Source of the DNA: Alphaproteobacteria bacterium
Lineage (GTDB): Bacteria; Pseudomonadota; Alphaproteobacteria; SMXP01
Reading direction: 5' to 3'
Length of the DNA: 64,000 nucleotides
Assembly (NCBI GenBank): GCA_028285305.1
Contig: JANQPV010000025.1
Coordinates: 1 to 64,000 of the forward strand
The translations under genes were made by a program, and so were the position numbers. This document shows, in pieces, positions 32,412 to 41,837 of this stretch (positions are counted from its first letter, which is position 1; every line of letters starts with the position of its first letter). The notes beneath the pieces were generated by a model, which saw nothing but the letters and a program-made list of their open reading frames with translations, had not been told where the DNA came from and ran no database searches.

Positions 32412-34144
32412 TCGGCAAACTCTTCGCGGTTGTTGGAGTGGAAGGCGCGGGCCGGCTGAGGGCAAACCTTCTGGGCCTGGTCGCAGAATCCGTTCTGATG
32501 GGGGTCGGCTTTGTCTTGATGGTTCCTCTCTTGGGTGCATTGCTCACAAACGATGTGCCGGGCTCGGTGACATGGTTGGCCGCCACGGCCGGCTTGATGA
32601 TCCTCTACTCGTTCGTGCGCTACCGGACTCAAATCGCGGGCTACCTGGCGGCGGTTGGCCTGGCCAACGGTCTTTATCGCACCCTTGGGGATCATATTGC
32701 AAAGCTGCCCATAGGCTGGTTTGAAGCCGAACGCGTCGGCCGCGTCGGTCGGTTGACCAGCCAAGGCGTGATCGATGTTATGGGTGTTCCGGCTCATCTG
32801 TTGAGGCCGGTCGTATCCGCTATCGTCACGCCTGTAACCGTCGTGGCTCTGATGTTCGTATTCGACTGGCGGCTCGCATTGGCTACGGTCTTGACAGCGC
32901 CCATTATCGCTTTCGTGTTTCGCTGGACGGGTGATTTGGTACAGTCTACGGATCACCGGGTCGATGCAGCGGCTTCCGAAGCCGCCGGGCGGGTTGTTGA
33001 ATTTGCACAGGCGCAGGCGGTTTTGCGCGCCTTTGGACGTGCAAGCGAAGGCCACACGCAATTGTCGGACGCTCTGCAAGAGCAGCGGGATGCTGGGCGC
33101 CATCAAATCTTTCGCGTCTCCTCGGGGCTAACATCGTTTGTCTTGGTTTTGCAGCTCGCGTTCACAGTCATTCTGATCTTCGGGACCAATCTCGCTTTGG
33201 GCGGGGAGATCGACATTCCCGAGCTGTTAGCGCTCTTGGTGCTGACAGTGCGCTATGTGGAGCCTTTGATTGGGGCTGCAGATTTGGGTGGCGCGCTTCG
33301 GATCAGCCAGAACAGCCTAGCGCGCATGGATGCTCTGCTCGCCACGGCTCCTTTGGCAGAGCCTGCTACATCTAAAAGAGTGGTAAGTTCGGATATCGAA
33401 TTTGAGAATGTAGGATTCTCCTATGGGGACACTCCCGTCCTGGAGGAGGTGAGCTTTACCGTCCCGGAGCGGACGATGACAGCGATTGTCGGCCCTTCAG
33501 GCTCAGGAAAAACCACAGTCCTCAGGTTGATTTCACGATTTTGGGATGTGGGTGCGGGCGCCGTTCGCGTTGGCGGTGTGAATGTGCGCGAGCAGAGCAC
33601 TTTAGATCTGATGGCGCAAATCTCTACTGTGTTCCAAGATGTCTATCTCTTTGACGCGACCATAGAGGAAAACATTCGCATCGGCCGACCTGACGCAACC
33701 GCAGATGAGGTCGAGCAAGCAGCGCAACTGGCGCGAGTTGACGAGATTGCAGATCGACTGCCCGGCGGCCTTCGAGCTCGCGTGGGGGAGGGCGGCGCCG
33801 CCCTTTCGGGAGGAGAGCGCCAAAGGGTCTCCATTGCCCGCGCTATTCTAAAAGATACCCCCATTGTCCTGCTTGATGAGGCGACCGCCGCGTTGGATCC
33901 TGTGAACGAAGCGGCGGTACAAGACGGACTTCGTGAGCTGACGAAGGAAAAGACATTGGTCGTTGTTGCTCATCGACTGCAAACAGTGCAGTCAGCGGAT
34001 CAAATCCTCTTTTTGGATGGAGGCAAAATCGTTGAGCGGGGAAGTCACGAGGAGTTACTTGCCGACAACGGCCGATATGCTGATTTCTGGAAAGAGCGGT
34101 CACGGGCGTCGGGCTGGCGATTGGCGGGATCCGGAAATGACTGA
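32408..34144 (+). CDS. ABC half-transporter, siderophore/iron type (YbtQ/IrtB-like)
   Basis: A 578-residue partner half-transporter. Six predicted membrane spans are followed by Walker A GPSGSGKTT, Q-loop TVFQDVYLF, signature LSGGERQRVSIARAI, Walker B IVLLDEATAALDP and H-loop AHRLQT. Its ATG overlaps the stop of the first half-transporter (ATGA), showing translational coupling and a heterodimer. Both halves keep the catalytic Glu after Walker B, so both ATP sites may work. Iron or siderophore transport is inferred from the Fur-like box and the haem/iron neighbourhood; a different substrate is possible. Confidence 0.87.
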   Translation: MIGKLFAVVGVEGAGRLRANLLGLVAESVLMGVGFVLMVPLLGALLTNDVPGSVTWLAATAGLMILYSFVRYRTQIAGYLAAVGLANGLYRTLGDHIAKLPIGWFEAERVGRVGRLTSQGVIDVMGVPAHLLRPVVSAIVTPVTVVALMFVFDWRLALATVLTAPIIAFVFRWTGDLVQSTDHRVDAAASEAAGRVVEFAQAQAVLRAFGRASEGHTQLSDALQEQRDAGRHQIFRVSSGLTSFVLVLQLAFTVILIFGTNLALGGEIDIPELLALLVLTVRYVEPLIGAADLGGALRISQNSLARMDALLATAPLAEPATSKRVVSSDIEFENVGFSYGDTPVLEEVSFTVPERTMTAIVGPSGSGKTTVLRLISRFWDVGAGAVRVGGVNVREQSTLDLMAQISTVFQDVYLFDATIEENIRIGRPDATADEVEQAAQLARVDEIADRLPGGLRARVGEGGAALSGGERQRVSIARAILKDTPIVLLDEATAALDPVNEAAVQDGLRELTKEKTLVVVAHRLQTVQSADQILFLDGGKIVERGSHEELLADNGRYADFWKERSRASGWRLAGSGND

Positions 34145-34247
34145 GTACGCACGGACCATAGGGGCGGCGCGTCCACAAACGAGGTATCGCTACCGAGTCG
34201 ATCGGCGCTTTGGGCCGCCCTCTAGCCGCCGTAAGGGGGATCTTCAC

Positions 34248-34934
34248 ATGCGCAGCAGTCACATTCTCTGCAAAGTCCATGACCTTCCATCTGCCGTTCG
34301 AAAGTGGGAGGACCAAGGCTTCGTGGTCCAACTGGGTGACGCACCCGATAAAGCCATGAATGCCCTCGTTTGGTTCGAAGGTGGCCCCTTTATTGAGTTG
34401 ATCGATGTAAGGCGCGCCCAGCCACCTTGGTTGTTTCGGATGCTGATGGGGTTGGTCTCGCCGGACGGTGTCGTCCGCCGCCTACAGAGGTGGCTAGACA
34501 GTCCGGAAGGCTGGTGTGAGTTCTCTCTGGAAACACATGACACAGATGTTGCGCCAGGTGTGAAAAAACTCCGTGCAAACGGGACAAAGATATTCGGACC
34601 AGTCCGAAACAAAAGAACGCCAGTAGACAGTGTAACGATCACCACCCAGACCGCATTCCCTCACGAAACGTCATTGCCCATACTGATGGGCGCCTATCGT
34701 CCAAATCCCAGACCGAAGCAAATTACGCACCCCAACGGTGTCACGTCTGTTGCTCATATAGCAGTGCGCACGCCCCAGGACACCCTCGGCACTTGGCACG
34801 AAATGCTGGATGTGAACGATCCCTGGTTGGCGCTGGAGGTTGGAGAACCCGCCGTCAGATGCGTCAGTTTAAGCGGATTAAGCCAATCCATCCCACCTGA
34901 GCTCATCAACGGAGCTGTGGTTGAACCCGCTTAG
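34248..34934 (+). CDS. VOC-superfamily (glyoxalase-like) protein
   Basis: A 228-residue protein with a glyoxalase-like domain: SSHILCKVHDLPSAVRKWEDQGFVVQLGD is the first beta-alpha-beta module, with His5 as a candidate metal ligand, and NALVWFEGGPFIELIDVRR closes it with a candidate Glu. A second module includes TSVAHIAVRTPQDTLGTWHEML. I chose the ATG at 34248 because AAGGGGGA lies six bases before it, giving the standard N-terminus; an ATG at 34137 that overlaps the ABC stop has no such site. VOC proteins include dioxygenases, lyases and binding proteins, so no reaction is assigned. Confidence 0.8.
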   Translation: MRSSHILCKVHDLPSAVRKWEDQGFVVQLGDAPDKAMNALVWFEGGPFIELIDVRRAQPPWLFRMLMGLVSPDGVVRRLQRWLDSPEGWCEFSLETHDTDVAPGVKKLRANGTKIFGPVRNKRTPVDSVTITTQTAFPHETSLPILMGAYRPNPRPKQITHPNGVTSVAHIAVRTPQDTLGTWHEMLDVNDPWLALEVGEPAVRCVSLSGLSQSIPPELINGAVVEPA

Positions 34935-34979
34935 TGGATCATCCACTTACCACTAAATATTGTGACTAAGGAACACCAG

Positions 34980-36233
34980 ATGCTGAAGCGCAACGAGGAA
35001 TTAACGAACTTGGTACAGATGGTCTGCCCGGGGAATGGTGCGCTCGTTGACGAGCCGCTTTCACTCAAGTTCGAGGGGCTTGCGCCAAGTCAATTGGCTC
35101 GTGTTCAGATGACGGCTGTCGATAAATCTCGCCGTACTTGGCGGTCTTCCGCAGTCTATGATGTCGACGAAACTGGTTTTCTGGATATCGCCAAGAAACA
35201 CTCCATAGATGGGTCTTATCGAGGTGTAGATGATCAGGGTCTGATCTGGTCTATGCGAGCGGAAATGGGGGGAACAGATGGCCCGTTCGCCTTGTCTGTT
35301 GACGAAGGTATGGATCTCATTGTTTCTTGCGTACAGGGAGGAGAGCTGGAGATAAAATACTCCATACAGAGACAAATTGTCAGCAAAAACGTTTCCGTCT
35401 CTGATTTTGACAAAGACGGGCTCGTTGGTCGTTTCTATGAGCCAAGTTCGCCAGCGCCCAATTGTATCCCGTTTGTCTATCTGGGGGGCTCCGACGGGGC
35501 GCTCAAAGCAGAATTCCCGGCATTGCTCGCGTCCCATGGGATTCCCGCGCTGGCATTGGCCTATTTTGGTCAAGGTGATCTGCCAAAGTTTTGTGCGGAA
35601 CTGCCCGCCGAGTATTTTACCAAAGCGATTGATGAGCTTACCAAGCGTACGGGCCACACCCAGGTGAATGTAGGCGGACTTTCAAAAGGGGGAGAGGCCG
35701 CTTTCCTGATCGCGAGTCTCGACACTCGGGTGCACGGACTAATTTCATGGTCCGGAAGTCCGGCGGCTTGGGAGGGGATCGGTCCGCAGGGCGCTGGACG
35801 TTCGTCGTGGACGGTCGGGGGAGAACCGTTGCCGTTCTTGTCTTTTGACCGAAGTGCGATCGAAATTGAAAGTCCTTTGCGACTGGCGCCAGGATACGCC
35901 GCAGTTATCAAGGGCGCCAGGAAAGCAATGTTCGATTTGAAGGCGCGCCCACTGAACGTTTTGATGATTGCCGGCGATGATGATGCCATGTGGCCGTCCG
36001 CCCAATTGCATCGGCTGGCGGAACGTTACCTCGCGCCTGGATCAACAGTGAAGAATTTGGTCTACCCTGGCGCCGGTCACGCGATCGGCGTCCCCGGTTT
36101 ACCTACGACCACGATCGAAGTTGTCCATCCTGCCCTCAATCTTATGATCACAACGGGAGGTACCCCCGAGGCGAATGCAAAGGCGCGTGCCGAGTCTTGG
36201 GCAGAGGTGGTTCGATTTTCGAGTGGACCTTAG
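34980..36233 (+). CDS. BAAT/acyl-CoA thioesterase-family alpha/beta hydrolase
   Basis: A 417-residue two-domain protein. An N-terminal beta-sandwich (about 1-130, with PLSLKFEGLAPSQLARVQMTAVD) resembles the acyl-CoA thioesterase/bile-acid acyltransferase N-domain; the C-terminal hydrolase has GGSDG, the nucleophile elbow GGLSKGGEAA with Ser, an Asp in GDDDAMWPS and a His in YPGAGHAIGVP. Known relatives cleave acyl-CoA esters or transfer the acyl group to an amino acid. The nucleophile Ser, as in bacterial members, favours hydrolase activity. The ATG at 34980 has AAGGA seven bases upstream. It follows the VOC gene by 45 bp, across a short palindrome (AGTGGATCATCCACT). Confidence 0.85.
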   Translation: MLKRNEELTNLVQMVCPGNGALVDEPLSLKFEGLAPSQLARVQMTAVDKSRRTWRSSAVYDVDETGFLDIAKKHSIDGSYRGVDDQGLIWSMRAEMGGTDGPFALSVDEGMDLIVSCVQGGELEIKYSIQRQIVSKNVSVSDFDKDGLVGRFYEPSSPAPNCIPFVYLGGSDGALKAEFPALLASHGIPALALAYFGQGDLPKFCAELPAEYFTKAIDELTKRTGHTQVNVGGLSKGGEAAFLIASLDTRVHGLISWSGSPAAWEGIGPQGAGRSSWTVGGEPLPFLSFDRSAIEIESPLRLAPGYAAVIKGARKAMFDLKARPLNVLMIAGDDDAMWPSAQLHRLAERYLAPGSTVKNLVYPGAGHAIGVPGLPTTTIEVVHPALNLMITTGGTPEANAKARAESWAEVVRFSSGP

Positions 36234-36368
36234 ACTGCGAAAGTTTGTTCATAGCGTATTGTGGGGAAGGATCGCACAAACCAGCACAGCTTAGCACAAG
36301 CATCTTTCGACTGGAGACCAGGGGGATTGAACCGTTGTGCTGTGTTGGGCATTGGAATTGACCGTCGA

Positions 36369-37091
36369 CTACTCGTTTCGATCCGAGGGGCCGGCGCGCG
36401 TCGAACCGGTAAATGAGACCATGTCCACCAAAGGGTGGCATGATAAGGCGGCGCCAGTTGTCGGTCCCTCGCCATTGACAAGGTTGAACACGCCGGCGGG
36501 AACGCCCGCGGCATCGAATATCTCCGCCCAAATATATCCAGAAAACGGAGCAACTTCGGACGGTTTCAAAACCATCGTACAGCCTGTTGCGAGGGCGGGC
36601 GCCACTTTGCAACCAATTTGGTTTGACGGCCAATTCCACGGTGTGATGAAGGCGCAGACGCCGACGGGCTCTTTCGCCAACATGGTCGTGCCTTGAAGCT
36701 CTTCAAAGTCGAACTCTTTCAGAATGTTTGCAGCATGCAGAAGATGCTCGCGGCCGACCCGTGCCTGAGCCGCTTGTGCGAGCCATACGGGGGCTCCCAT
36801 TTCCTCAGATATCGCCTGCGCCATATCCTCAAATCGCTCTTCGTATTTGGCCGCAAGCTCATGGAGCAATTCAATTCTCTCTGAAGGGCTCGTCTGGGAG
36901 AATGAGCTAAATGCTTTGCTGGCTGCGCCGACGGCCGCATCTACGCCGGCCTGAGAAGCCAGACTGATCACGCCGCATTTTTCCTCAGTCGCCGGGTTAA
37001 TAACATCAAGCCGCTCATTTTCGGCCGGTTTGACCCAACGACCGTTTATATAGAACTGTGTGTATTCACGCACTCGAACCTCCTCGGACAA
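36369..37091 (-). pseudogene. Truncated aldehyde dehydrogenase (N-terminal half only)
   Basis: This encodes 240 residues of an aldehyde dehydrogenase of about 480. The N-terminus (YINGRWVKPAENERLDVINPATEE) and the cofactor-domain PWNWP segment and MVSFTGSTRAG are intact, and then the frame ends after PSDRNE. The region with the general-base Glu and the catalytic Cys is missing, and no remnant of it is found in any frame between here and the BAAT-like gene (136 bp). The product cannot be active. It lies nine bases after the transporter stop, so it was once the third gene of a receptor-transporter-dehydrogenase unit. A deletion or rearrangement junction is expected near 36385-36392. Confidence 0.85.
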
Positions 37092-37099
37092 AATTGGTA

Positions 37100-38791
37100 C
37101 TACAAGTAATCAGTTCCCTTTGCGGGGCGTTCCTGCTGGACGGAGGGAGCCGCGACATTTTGTTCGCTCTCTGACGAGCCCTGATCGTTCTGGATTTGAG
37201 ACTCTTGTGCTGAAGTGGCACTATCCACAGCGGGATTATGTGAAGATTCCAACAAGCTCGTATGCGTCTGGTCAGCGGTTGCTGCGCCGACGGGTTTTAG
37301 GGCCGGAGCAGCGGCAGTCGTCTTCGCGTCAAATGCAGGCACAGGTGTGATGTCGGGGCTGGCGCTTAGCCGTTGGAGGTTCGCTTCATGTTTCTCCCGA
37401 TCGATTTTGTAGAAGCTGAGGAGAAGGATACCGAGCGCATAAACGGTGAGCATACAGGGGACATACAACGTGGCCAGATTGCGAATGATTTCGGGGTCCA
37501 CGCTTTCGGGTCGCCTTCCCGCAGGGAAGCTCACGGCGGAAAGCATGAGACCGGCGGAAAGAGCGCCAAGTCCAGACACCGATTTCTTGGCAAAGGTCTG
37601 GGCAGCAAAAAAAAGGCCTTCTGATCGGCGTCCTGTTTTCGTCTCACTGTCTTCGACGATGTCGGCGATCATTGATGTCATTAAAATCTGTGCCGTGAAT
37701 ATTAGGGAAAAGTCGACGAGGACGAAGACGACCAAGGTATAGAAGAGTGCATCCGTGCCTGTTGCGGGAAACCAGCCGATAAGACTGAGAGCGATCGCCA
37801 GAGGTGAAGCAAAGAAGGCAATCGTCCCTATGATGATGGCGCCTCTCTTTTTCCCGATTTTTTCAGTCACATACGGCGCGAACTTAAACGCGATGCCGGC
37901 CGAGAAGAATGCTGCGACCGAAATGGCCCCTACTTGCCGCGGCGACAATTGCCAAAAAAAGTTGTTGATATGATGATTCAGATTGGATGCGATACCGGAC
38001 GCCATCCCGAACATGAGTGATGCCAGAAAGATGGCGATAAACGAGGGATTGGAAAAGCTCTCCAAGAGCTCAGACAAGGCTCGTTTAAAGTCAAACGAGC
38101 GATTGGCCGGTGGCTGTCGCAGCTTTGGAATATGTTTGTGTGTTCCCAGCGCGGAAACCATGATCGCCGCAAAGATAACGATCGCGGCGAGGGCGCCATA
38201 TTGCGAGTACCCTTCGAGATTGAAATAACCGTTGGGCTCATCATCGGTGGCGACGAGCAACTGCGTTAGCGTAAAAATGGATACGGCGAACGCGCCAACA
38301 GCGCCGAAAAGAACTCTGTAGCTTACAAAAGACGTCCGCTGATCATAGTCATCGGTGAGTTCAGCAACAAGAGAAAGCGATGGAATTTCGTATAGAGTGA
38401 TCGATACTCGAATAAGGATTGCGAGAAACAGGAGATAAGGAAAGAGATCCGCTCCACGCAGGTCTGCAGGCGGATTGAATAGTAAAAATACACCAATAGA
38501 GACAGGCAATGCCGACGCGTACATGAAAGGGTGACGCCGCCCCCACCGAGAACGCAAAGAGTCTGACCAATATCCGATGATGGGGTCCGAAACGGCGTCT
38601 ACCATCAGCGCTATGAAGATAGCTAGACTAGTGAGTGCGGGTGGAACACCCAAGACGGCGCCATAAAAGATGAGGATAAATCCGAAACCGTAGTCTTTGA
38701 CCGTGTAGGCAATCGATCCCGACCCATAGGTGACTTTCGTGAGCTGATCGGTTGTGCTCGCGGTTTTTTCACCTTCTTCGGGTTTTGTCAT
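37100..38791 (-). CDS. GPH/MFS-type cation symporter with long C-terminal tail
   Basis: A 563-residue transporter of the glycoside-pentoside-hexuronide:cation symporter family (MFS superfamily). Typical stretches are LTKVTYGSGSIAYTVKDYGF, the acidic DAVSDPIIGYWSDSLRSRWGRRHPFMYASA in outline after segment 2, and MIADIVEDSETKTGRRSEG between the halves. After about residue 470 comes a 90-residue tail rich in Pro, Ala, Gln and Ser that is unusual for the family and probably cytoplasmic. It follows the TonB receptor gene in the same direction, so receptor and transporter may move the same compound across both membranes. In proteobacteria this family also takes non-sugar substrates. Confidence 0.87.
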   Translation of the reverse strand: MTKPEEGEKTASTTDQLTKVTYGSGSIAYTVKDYGFGFILIFYGAVLGVPPALTSLAIFIALMVDAVSDPIIGYWSDSLRSRWGRRHPFMYASALPVSIGVFLLFNPPADLRGADLFPYLLFLAILIRVSITLYEIPSLSLVAELTDDYDQRTSFVSYRVLFGAVGAFAVSIFTLTQLLVATDDEPNGYFNLEGYSQYGALAAIVIFAAIMVSALGTHKHIPKLRQPPANRSFDFKRALSELLESFSNPSFIAIFLASLMFGMASGIASNLNHHINNFFWQLSPRQVGAISVAAFFSAGIAFKFAPYVTEKIGKKRGAIIIGTIAFFASPLAIALSLIGWFPATGTDALFYTLVVFVLVDFSLIFTAQILMTSMIADIVEDSETKTGRRSEGLFFAAQTFAKKSVSGLGALSAGLMLSAVSFPAGRRPESVDPEIIRNLATLYVPCMLTVYALGILLLSFYKIDREKHEANLQRLSASPDITPVPAFDAKTTAAAPALKPVGAATADQTHTSLLESSHNPAVDSATSAQESQIQNDQGSSESEQNVAAPSVQQERPAKGTDYL

Positions 38792-38868
38792 TTACTGTCT
38801 TTCCCAACCCAATTCATAGGGCAACATTTAGATCTTATCTGTATCTACAGCAACGAACCTCAGACAAA

Positions 38869-38892
38869 GGCCGGGGCATTATTGCCCCGGCC
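38869..38892 (-). terminator. Terminator hairpin after the TonB receptor gene
   Basis: GGCCGGGGCA and TGCCCCGGCC form a perfect ten-base-pair stem around a four-base loop. Read on the minus strand it follows the receptor stop by about 30 bp and is followed by TTTG. The T-run is short, so it might end only part of the transcripts and attenuate the downstream transporter. Confidence 0.6.
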
Positions 38893-38922
38893 GGCCTGCT
38901 CCAACTTTGCCCCAAAACGGTT

Positions 38923-41367
38923 CTAAAAGCGCCCGCGGGCGGTAAACCCAAATGTCCGCGGCTCCGTGAAACCTGCCACGATACTGCCGGGAAGCGCGGA
39001 GTTAAGAGGAACCGAAGCGTAGTCTTCATCAAAAATGTTCTTGCCCCAGAATGAGACATCAACACTTTCTTCCAGCACCGATGCGCCAATCCGCAGGTTG
39101 ACCAATCCGAACCCACCGGTTGTCTTTCTCGGATCGTTTTCCGTGCCGTAGAACCTCTCAGAGGTATATGTCGTGTCGATCTGAGAGTACGCGACTAAGT
39201 TGCTAAAGAACTCTCGGTGAACGCGGGCGGATGCCGATACTGAGTTGTTGGGCGTTCCTTGCGCGTTCCGATCCGTGTTGTCACACCCCGTCGTCTGAGG
39301 CAGGTCTTGAATGCCGCAAGCCCCTCCCGGGAATTCATCATAATACGCATCAATGTATGCATAGGCGCCGAAGAGATCCAACCAGTCGGTTGGCGTGGCC
39401 TGGAAGTCCACTTCGAAGCCTCTCGATATGACGGAGGCGGCATTCTTGATCACGAAAGTATTGACCGTCGGATCGAATTGGTTGAGTTGCAAGTTATCAA
39501 ATTTCGTCCGGAATAACGCCAAGTTTAGGCGAAGTCTGTTGTCGAACAAGTTTGATTTCATCCCAATTTCCCAAGATTTGGACTCTTCCTCTCGGAAAGT
39601 GACGGGGACGATTGTTTCCACAGTTTCCGGGTCGAAAGTCCCTGTCGTGAGAAACTGATTGGATGCAATCAGCGCCGTGGTGGGGTCGAGCGCTAAACGA
39701 TCAATGTTTGTGCCGCCCGCCTTGTATCCCAATCCATAGGACGCAAATGTCATGATGTCGTCCGTCCAAAAATAACTCAATTTTGCGGTTCCGGACCAGG
39801 AGTCATCCCCATATTTCACGTCATCACGGGCGTCGCCTATTGGCGTTATGAATGCGGAACGGACGAACGCTGGGTAAGGGGCCGTCGACCCAAAGTCCGC
39901 ATTGAGTTCTTTGGACTCTGAGTTAAATCGAACACCGAGCGTGCCAATCAAATTGTCCGTTATGTTCACATCGCCCTGACCGAAGATCGCCCAGCTGGAC
40001 TGCTCTTGCCTGGAAAAATCAAGAGATCCTGTACCGCCAGGATTTGCTGGCAAGGCGCAAAACGGAACCAATGACGGCGCCAAATTGGCTGCACACGATC
40101 CAACGCCTGCAGGAATACCGAACGCGGTTAGCCCGCCTAGTGTAACCAATTGGTCCAATGTCACATCGAAACCGCCGGTTTGGAATAAGAACGCGCTTTC
40201 CCCATTGAGGGTGCTCGATACATCCTCAAGTTCTTGCGTGTAGTAATACGCGCCGACAAGCCAATCCAACCTATCCGCCACACTGCCATCAAATCGTATT
40301 TCCTGACTGAATGACCATTGATTGTTTGACGCGGTGGAGGAGGCGATATCGACCGAAGAGAAATCAGCATCGACAAGTGTCGAAGTATCAAATTCCCTAT
40401 ACGCCGTAATAGAGGTGAAATTCGCGGCGCCGAAGTCCCAGTTGAGCTCGCCCGAAACACCCCATTCTTCGACGACCGAAGACGGATCAATATTCACGGA
40501 ATATTCGTCGTTATGAAACCTTGTGGCGGGCAAGATATCGCCGCTGGCGAGTTGAGCTGTTTCAAATGCTGCTCCCGTCTCCACAAAGATACCGTTTGCA
40601 CAGCACACTTCGTCGAGTTTGGCGTAGTCACCGATCAAGCGGAACGAAATGTTCTCCGTTGGTGTAAAGAGCGCTTGAATCTTTCCTTGATATCTATCTC
40701 TTTCATTGGCTTCGGTTCCGAGAAAGACATTGTCAACATATCCATCTCGTTTCGAAATGCTTCCCGATACCCGCGTCGCGAGTTTACCTTCGATTATTGG
40801 AACATTGATTGCGCCCTTGAAGTTGAGATGATCGAGATTGCCAGCCTGCAACTCCAACCAGCCTCCCAACTCATCGTCCGGCGCTTTGCTGATATATTGG
40901 ATCGCCCCTGAAATTGTGTTGCGCCCGAACAAAGTACCTTGAGGGCCTTTAAGAACCTCAACACGCTCCAAATCGACAAGATCGCTGATTGCTGAAGATT
41001 GCCGAGATCGGTACACACCATCAATGTAGATACCAACACCTGACTCAAAGGCGATCGAGCCGCCCGTTGTTCCCAATCCGCGAATAGCGATTGTTGTCGT
41101 AACATTACTGGCCGCCGTCACAACACCCAATCCCGGGGTGAATTGCTGCAATTCCAGCAGGTCGTCTATGCCTGCATCATCGATAAAATCACCTGTAACT
41201 GCTGCGATCGTGATTGGCACCTCTTGAACGCTCTGTTCACGTTTTTGCGCTGTTACAATGATCTCATCAATCTGTGCGAAGGCTGTTGAAGTCCCAGATA
41301 CCGACATAAACAGAACCGCGGCACCCACTTTCCAATTCCGGGCGCTCTTTGTACCCCTCATAAGCAT
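38923..41367 (-). CDS. TonB-dependent receptor (small-molecule type)
   Basis: An 814-residue outer-membrane receptor. The signal peptide ends near TSTAFA (about residue 31); then come a TonB-box region IDEIIVTAQKREQSVQEVPITIA and a plug with GVGIYIDGVYRSRQSSAISDLVDLERVEVLKGPQGTLFGRNTISGAI in outline, followed by a barrel that ends FGFTARGRF. The IDEIVVTAQKR-plus-QGTLFGRN pattern is that of the large receptor class abundant in sphingomonads and marine alphaproteobacteria, typically for hydrophobic or plant-derived compounds. It is followed on the same strand by the GPH transporter. The substrate is unknown; the surrounding catabolic genes suggest an organic compound rather than iron. Confidence 0.92.
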   Translation of the reverse strand: MLMRGTKSARNWKVGAAVLFMSVSGTSTAFAQIDEIIVTAQKREQSVQEVPITIAAVTGDFIDDAGIDDLLELQQFTPGLGVVTAASNVTTTIAIRGLGTTGGSIAFESGVGIYIDGVYRSRQSSAISDLVDLERVEVLKGPQGTLFGRNTISGAIQYISKAPDDELGGWLELQAGNLDHLNFKGAINVPIIEGKLATRVSGSISKRDGYVDNVFLGTEANERDRYQGKIQALFTPTENISFRLIGDYAKLDEVCCANGIFVETGAAFETAQLASGDILPATRFHNDEYSVNIDPSSVVEEWGVSGELNWDFGAANFTSITAYREFDTSTLVDADFSSVDIASSTASNNQWSFSQEIRFDGSVADRLDWLVGAYYYTQELEDVSSTLNGESAFLFQTGGFDVTLDQLVTLGGLTAFGIPAGVGSCAANLAPSLVPFCALPANPGGTGSLDFSRQEQSSWAIFGQGDVNITDNLIGTLGVRFNSESKELNADFGSTAPYPAFVRSAFITPIGDARDDVKYGDDSWSGTAKLSYFWTDDIMTFASYGLGYKAGGTNIDRLALDPTTALIASNQFLTTGTFDPETVETIVPVTFREEESKSWEIGMKSNLFDNRLRLNLALFRTKFDNLQLNQFDPTVNTFVIKNAASVISRGFEVDFQATPTDWLDLFGAYAYIDAYYDEFPGGACGIQDLPQTTGCDNTDRNAQGTPNNSVSASARVHREFFSNLVAYSQIDTTYTSERFYGTENDPRKTTGGFGLVNLRIGASVLEESVDVSFWGKNIFDEDYASVPLNSALPGSIVAGFTEPRTFGFTARGRF

Positions 41368-41438
41368 TCTGTACCTCCCAATAGGCTGGCGCCTAGTAAC
41401 TCAATTGGACGAACGCTCATGGTAAGGAGCTAAGCCAG

Positions 41439-41458
41439 CTGGTCCTTAGAATGACCAG
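41439..41458. promoter_or_regulatory. Inverted repeat CTGGTC-N8-GACCAG
   Basis: CTGGTC (41439-41444) and GACCAG (41453-41458) are separated by eight bases, about 70-90 bp upstream of the TonB receptor start. The spacing of about 14 bp between arm centres fits a dimeric repressor. Only one copy was seen, so the call is tentative. Confidence 0.35.
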
Positions 41459-41668
41459 TTGTTTTCCGATTTCGCTGCACTTCAAATGCTAGAGTGCTGT
41501 CCTTGATTTGAGTTTTTCATTTGGCGCTAACGTTCCTCCCGAAGCGCGCAGTAAGATCAAGCTTGTTAATTCTCTGCCCACGGTGCGGTGCAGCAGGACC
41601 TTCAGCTCACTAAACCTCACTACATTGATGAGGTTAGCAACGGGATTTCCGTGAATCAACTAAAAACA

Positions 41669-41684
41669 AACTTGAATTCAAGTT
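41669..41684. promoter_or_regulatory. Operator AACTTGAATTCAAGTT (copy 1)
   Basis: This perfect 16-bp palindrome recurs identically at 47308-47323, with similar AT-rich sequence on its right side ([CT]AATT). It lies 153 bp upstream of the esterase ATG. A TetR gene (43165) is close by. It is most simply read as a repressor operator shared by the esterase and the AKR/P450 units. Confidence 0.6.
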
Positions 41685-41837
41685 CAATTATGAGATAGTT
41701 GCAAATATGAGCCATGTAATTCTGTGCTGGAGGTTGCTTCGGTGCGGCCTGGACAATTGTGCCAAAATCAAGTTGGCCCTTGAAAGGGAGGCCAGCCCGT
41801 TACCCAATTCCGGATCGAGCTAAAGTGGGTACCGTGT

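Larger units (their letters stand above)
41368..41837. other. Divergent regulatory region, TonB receptor and esterase
   Basis: This 470-bp gap has no credible gene. It contains an inverted repeat at 41439-41458 close to the receptor and a perfect 16-bp palindrome at 41669-41684 closer to the esterase. Otherwise I see nothing defined. Confidence 0.6.

Noticed and set aside
34932-34947. Palindrome AGTGGATCATCCACT as a terminator
   Set aside because: It has no T-run and the next gene starts 33 bp later; it may be chance or an operator.
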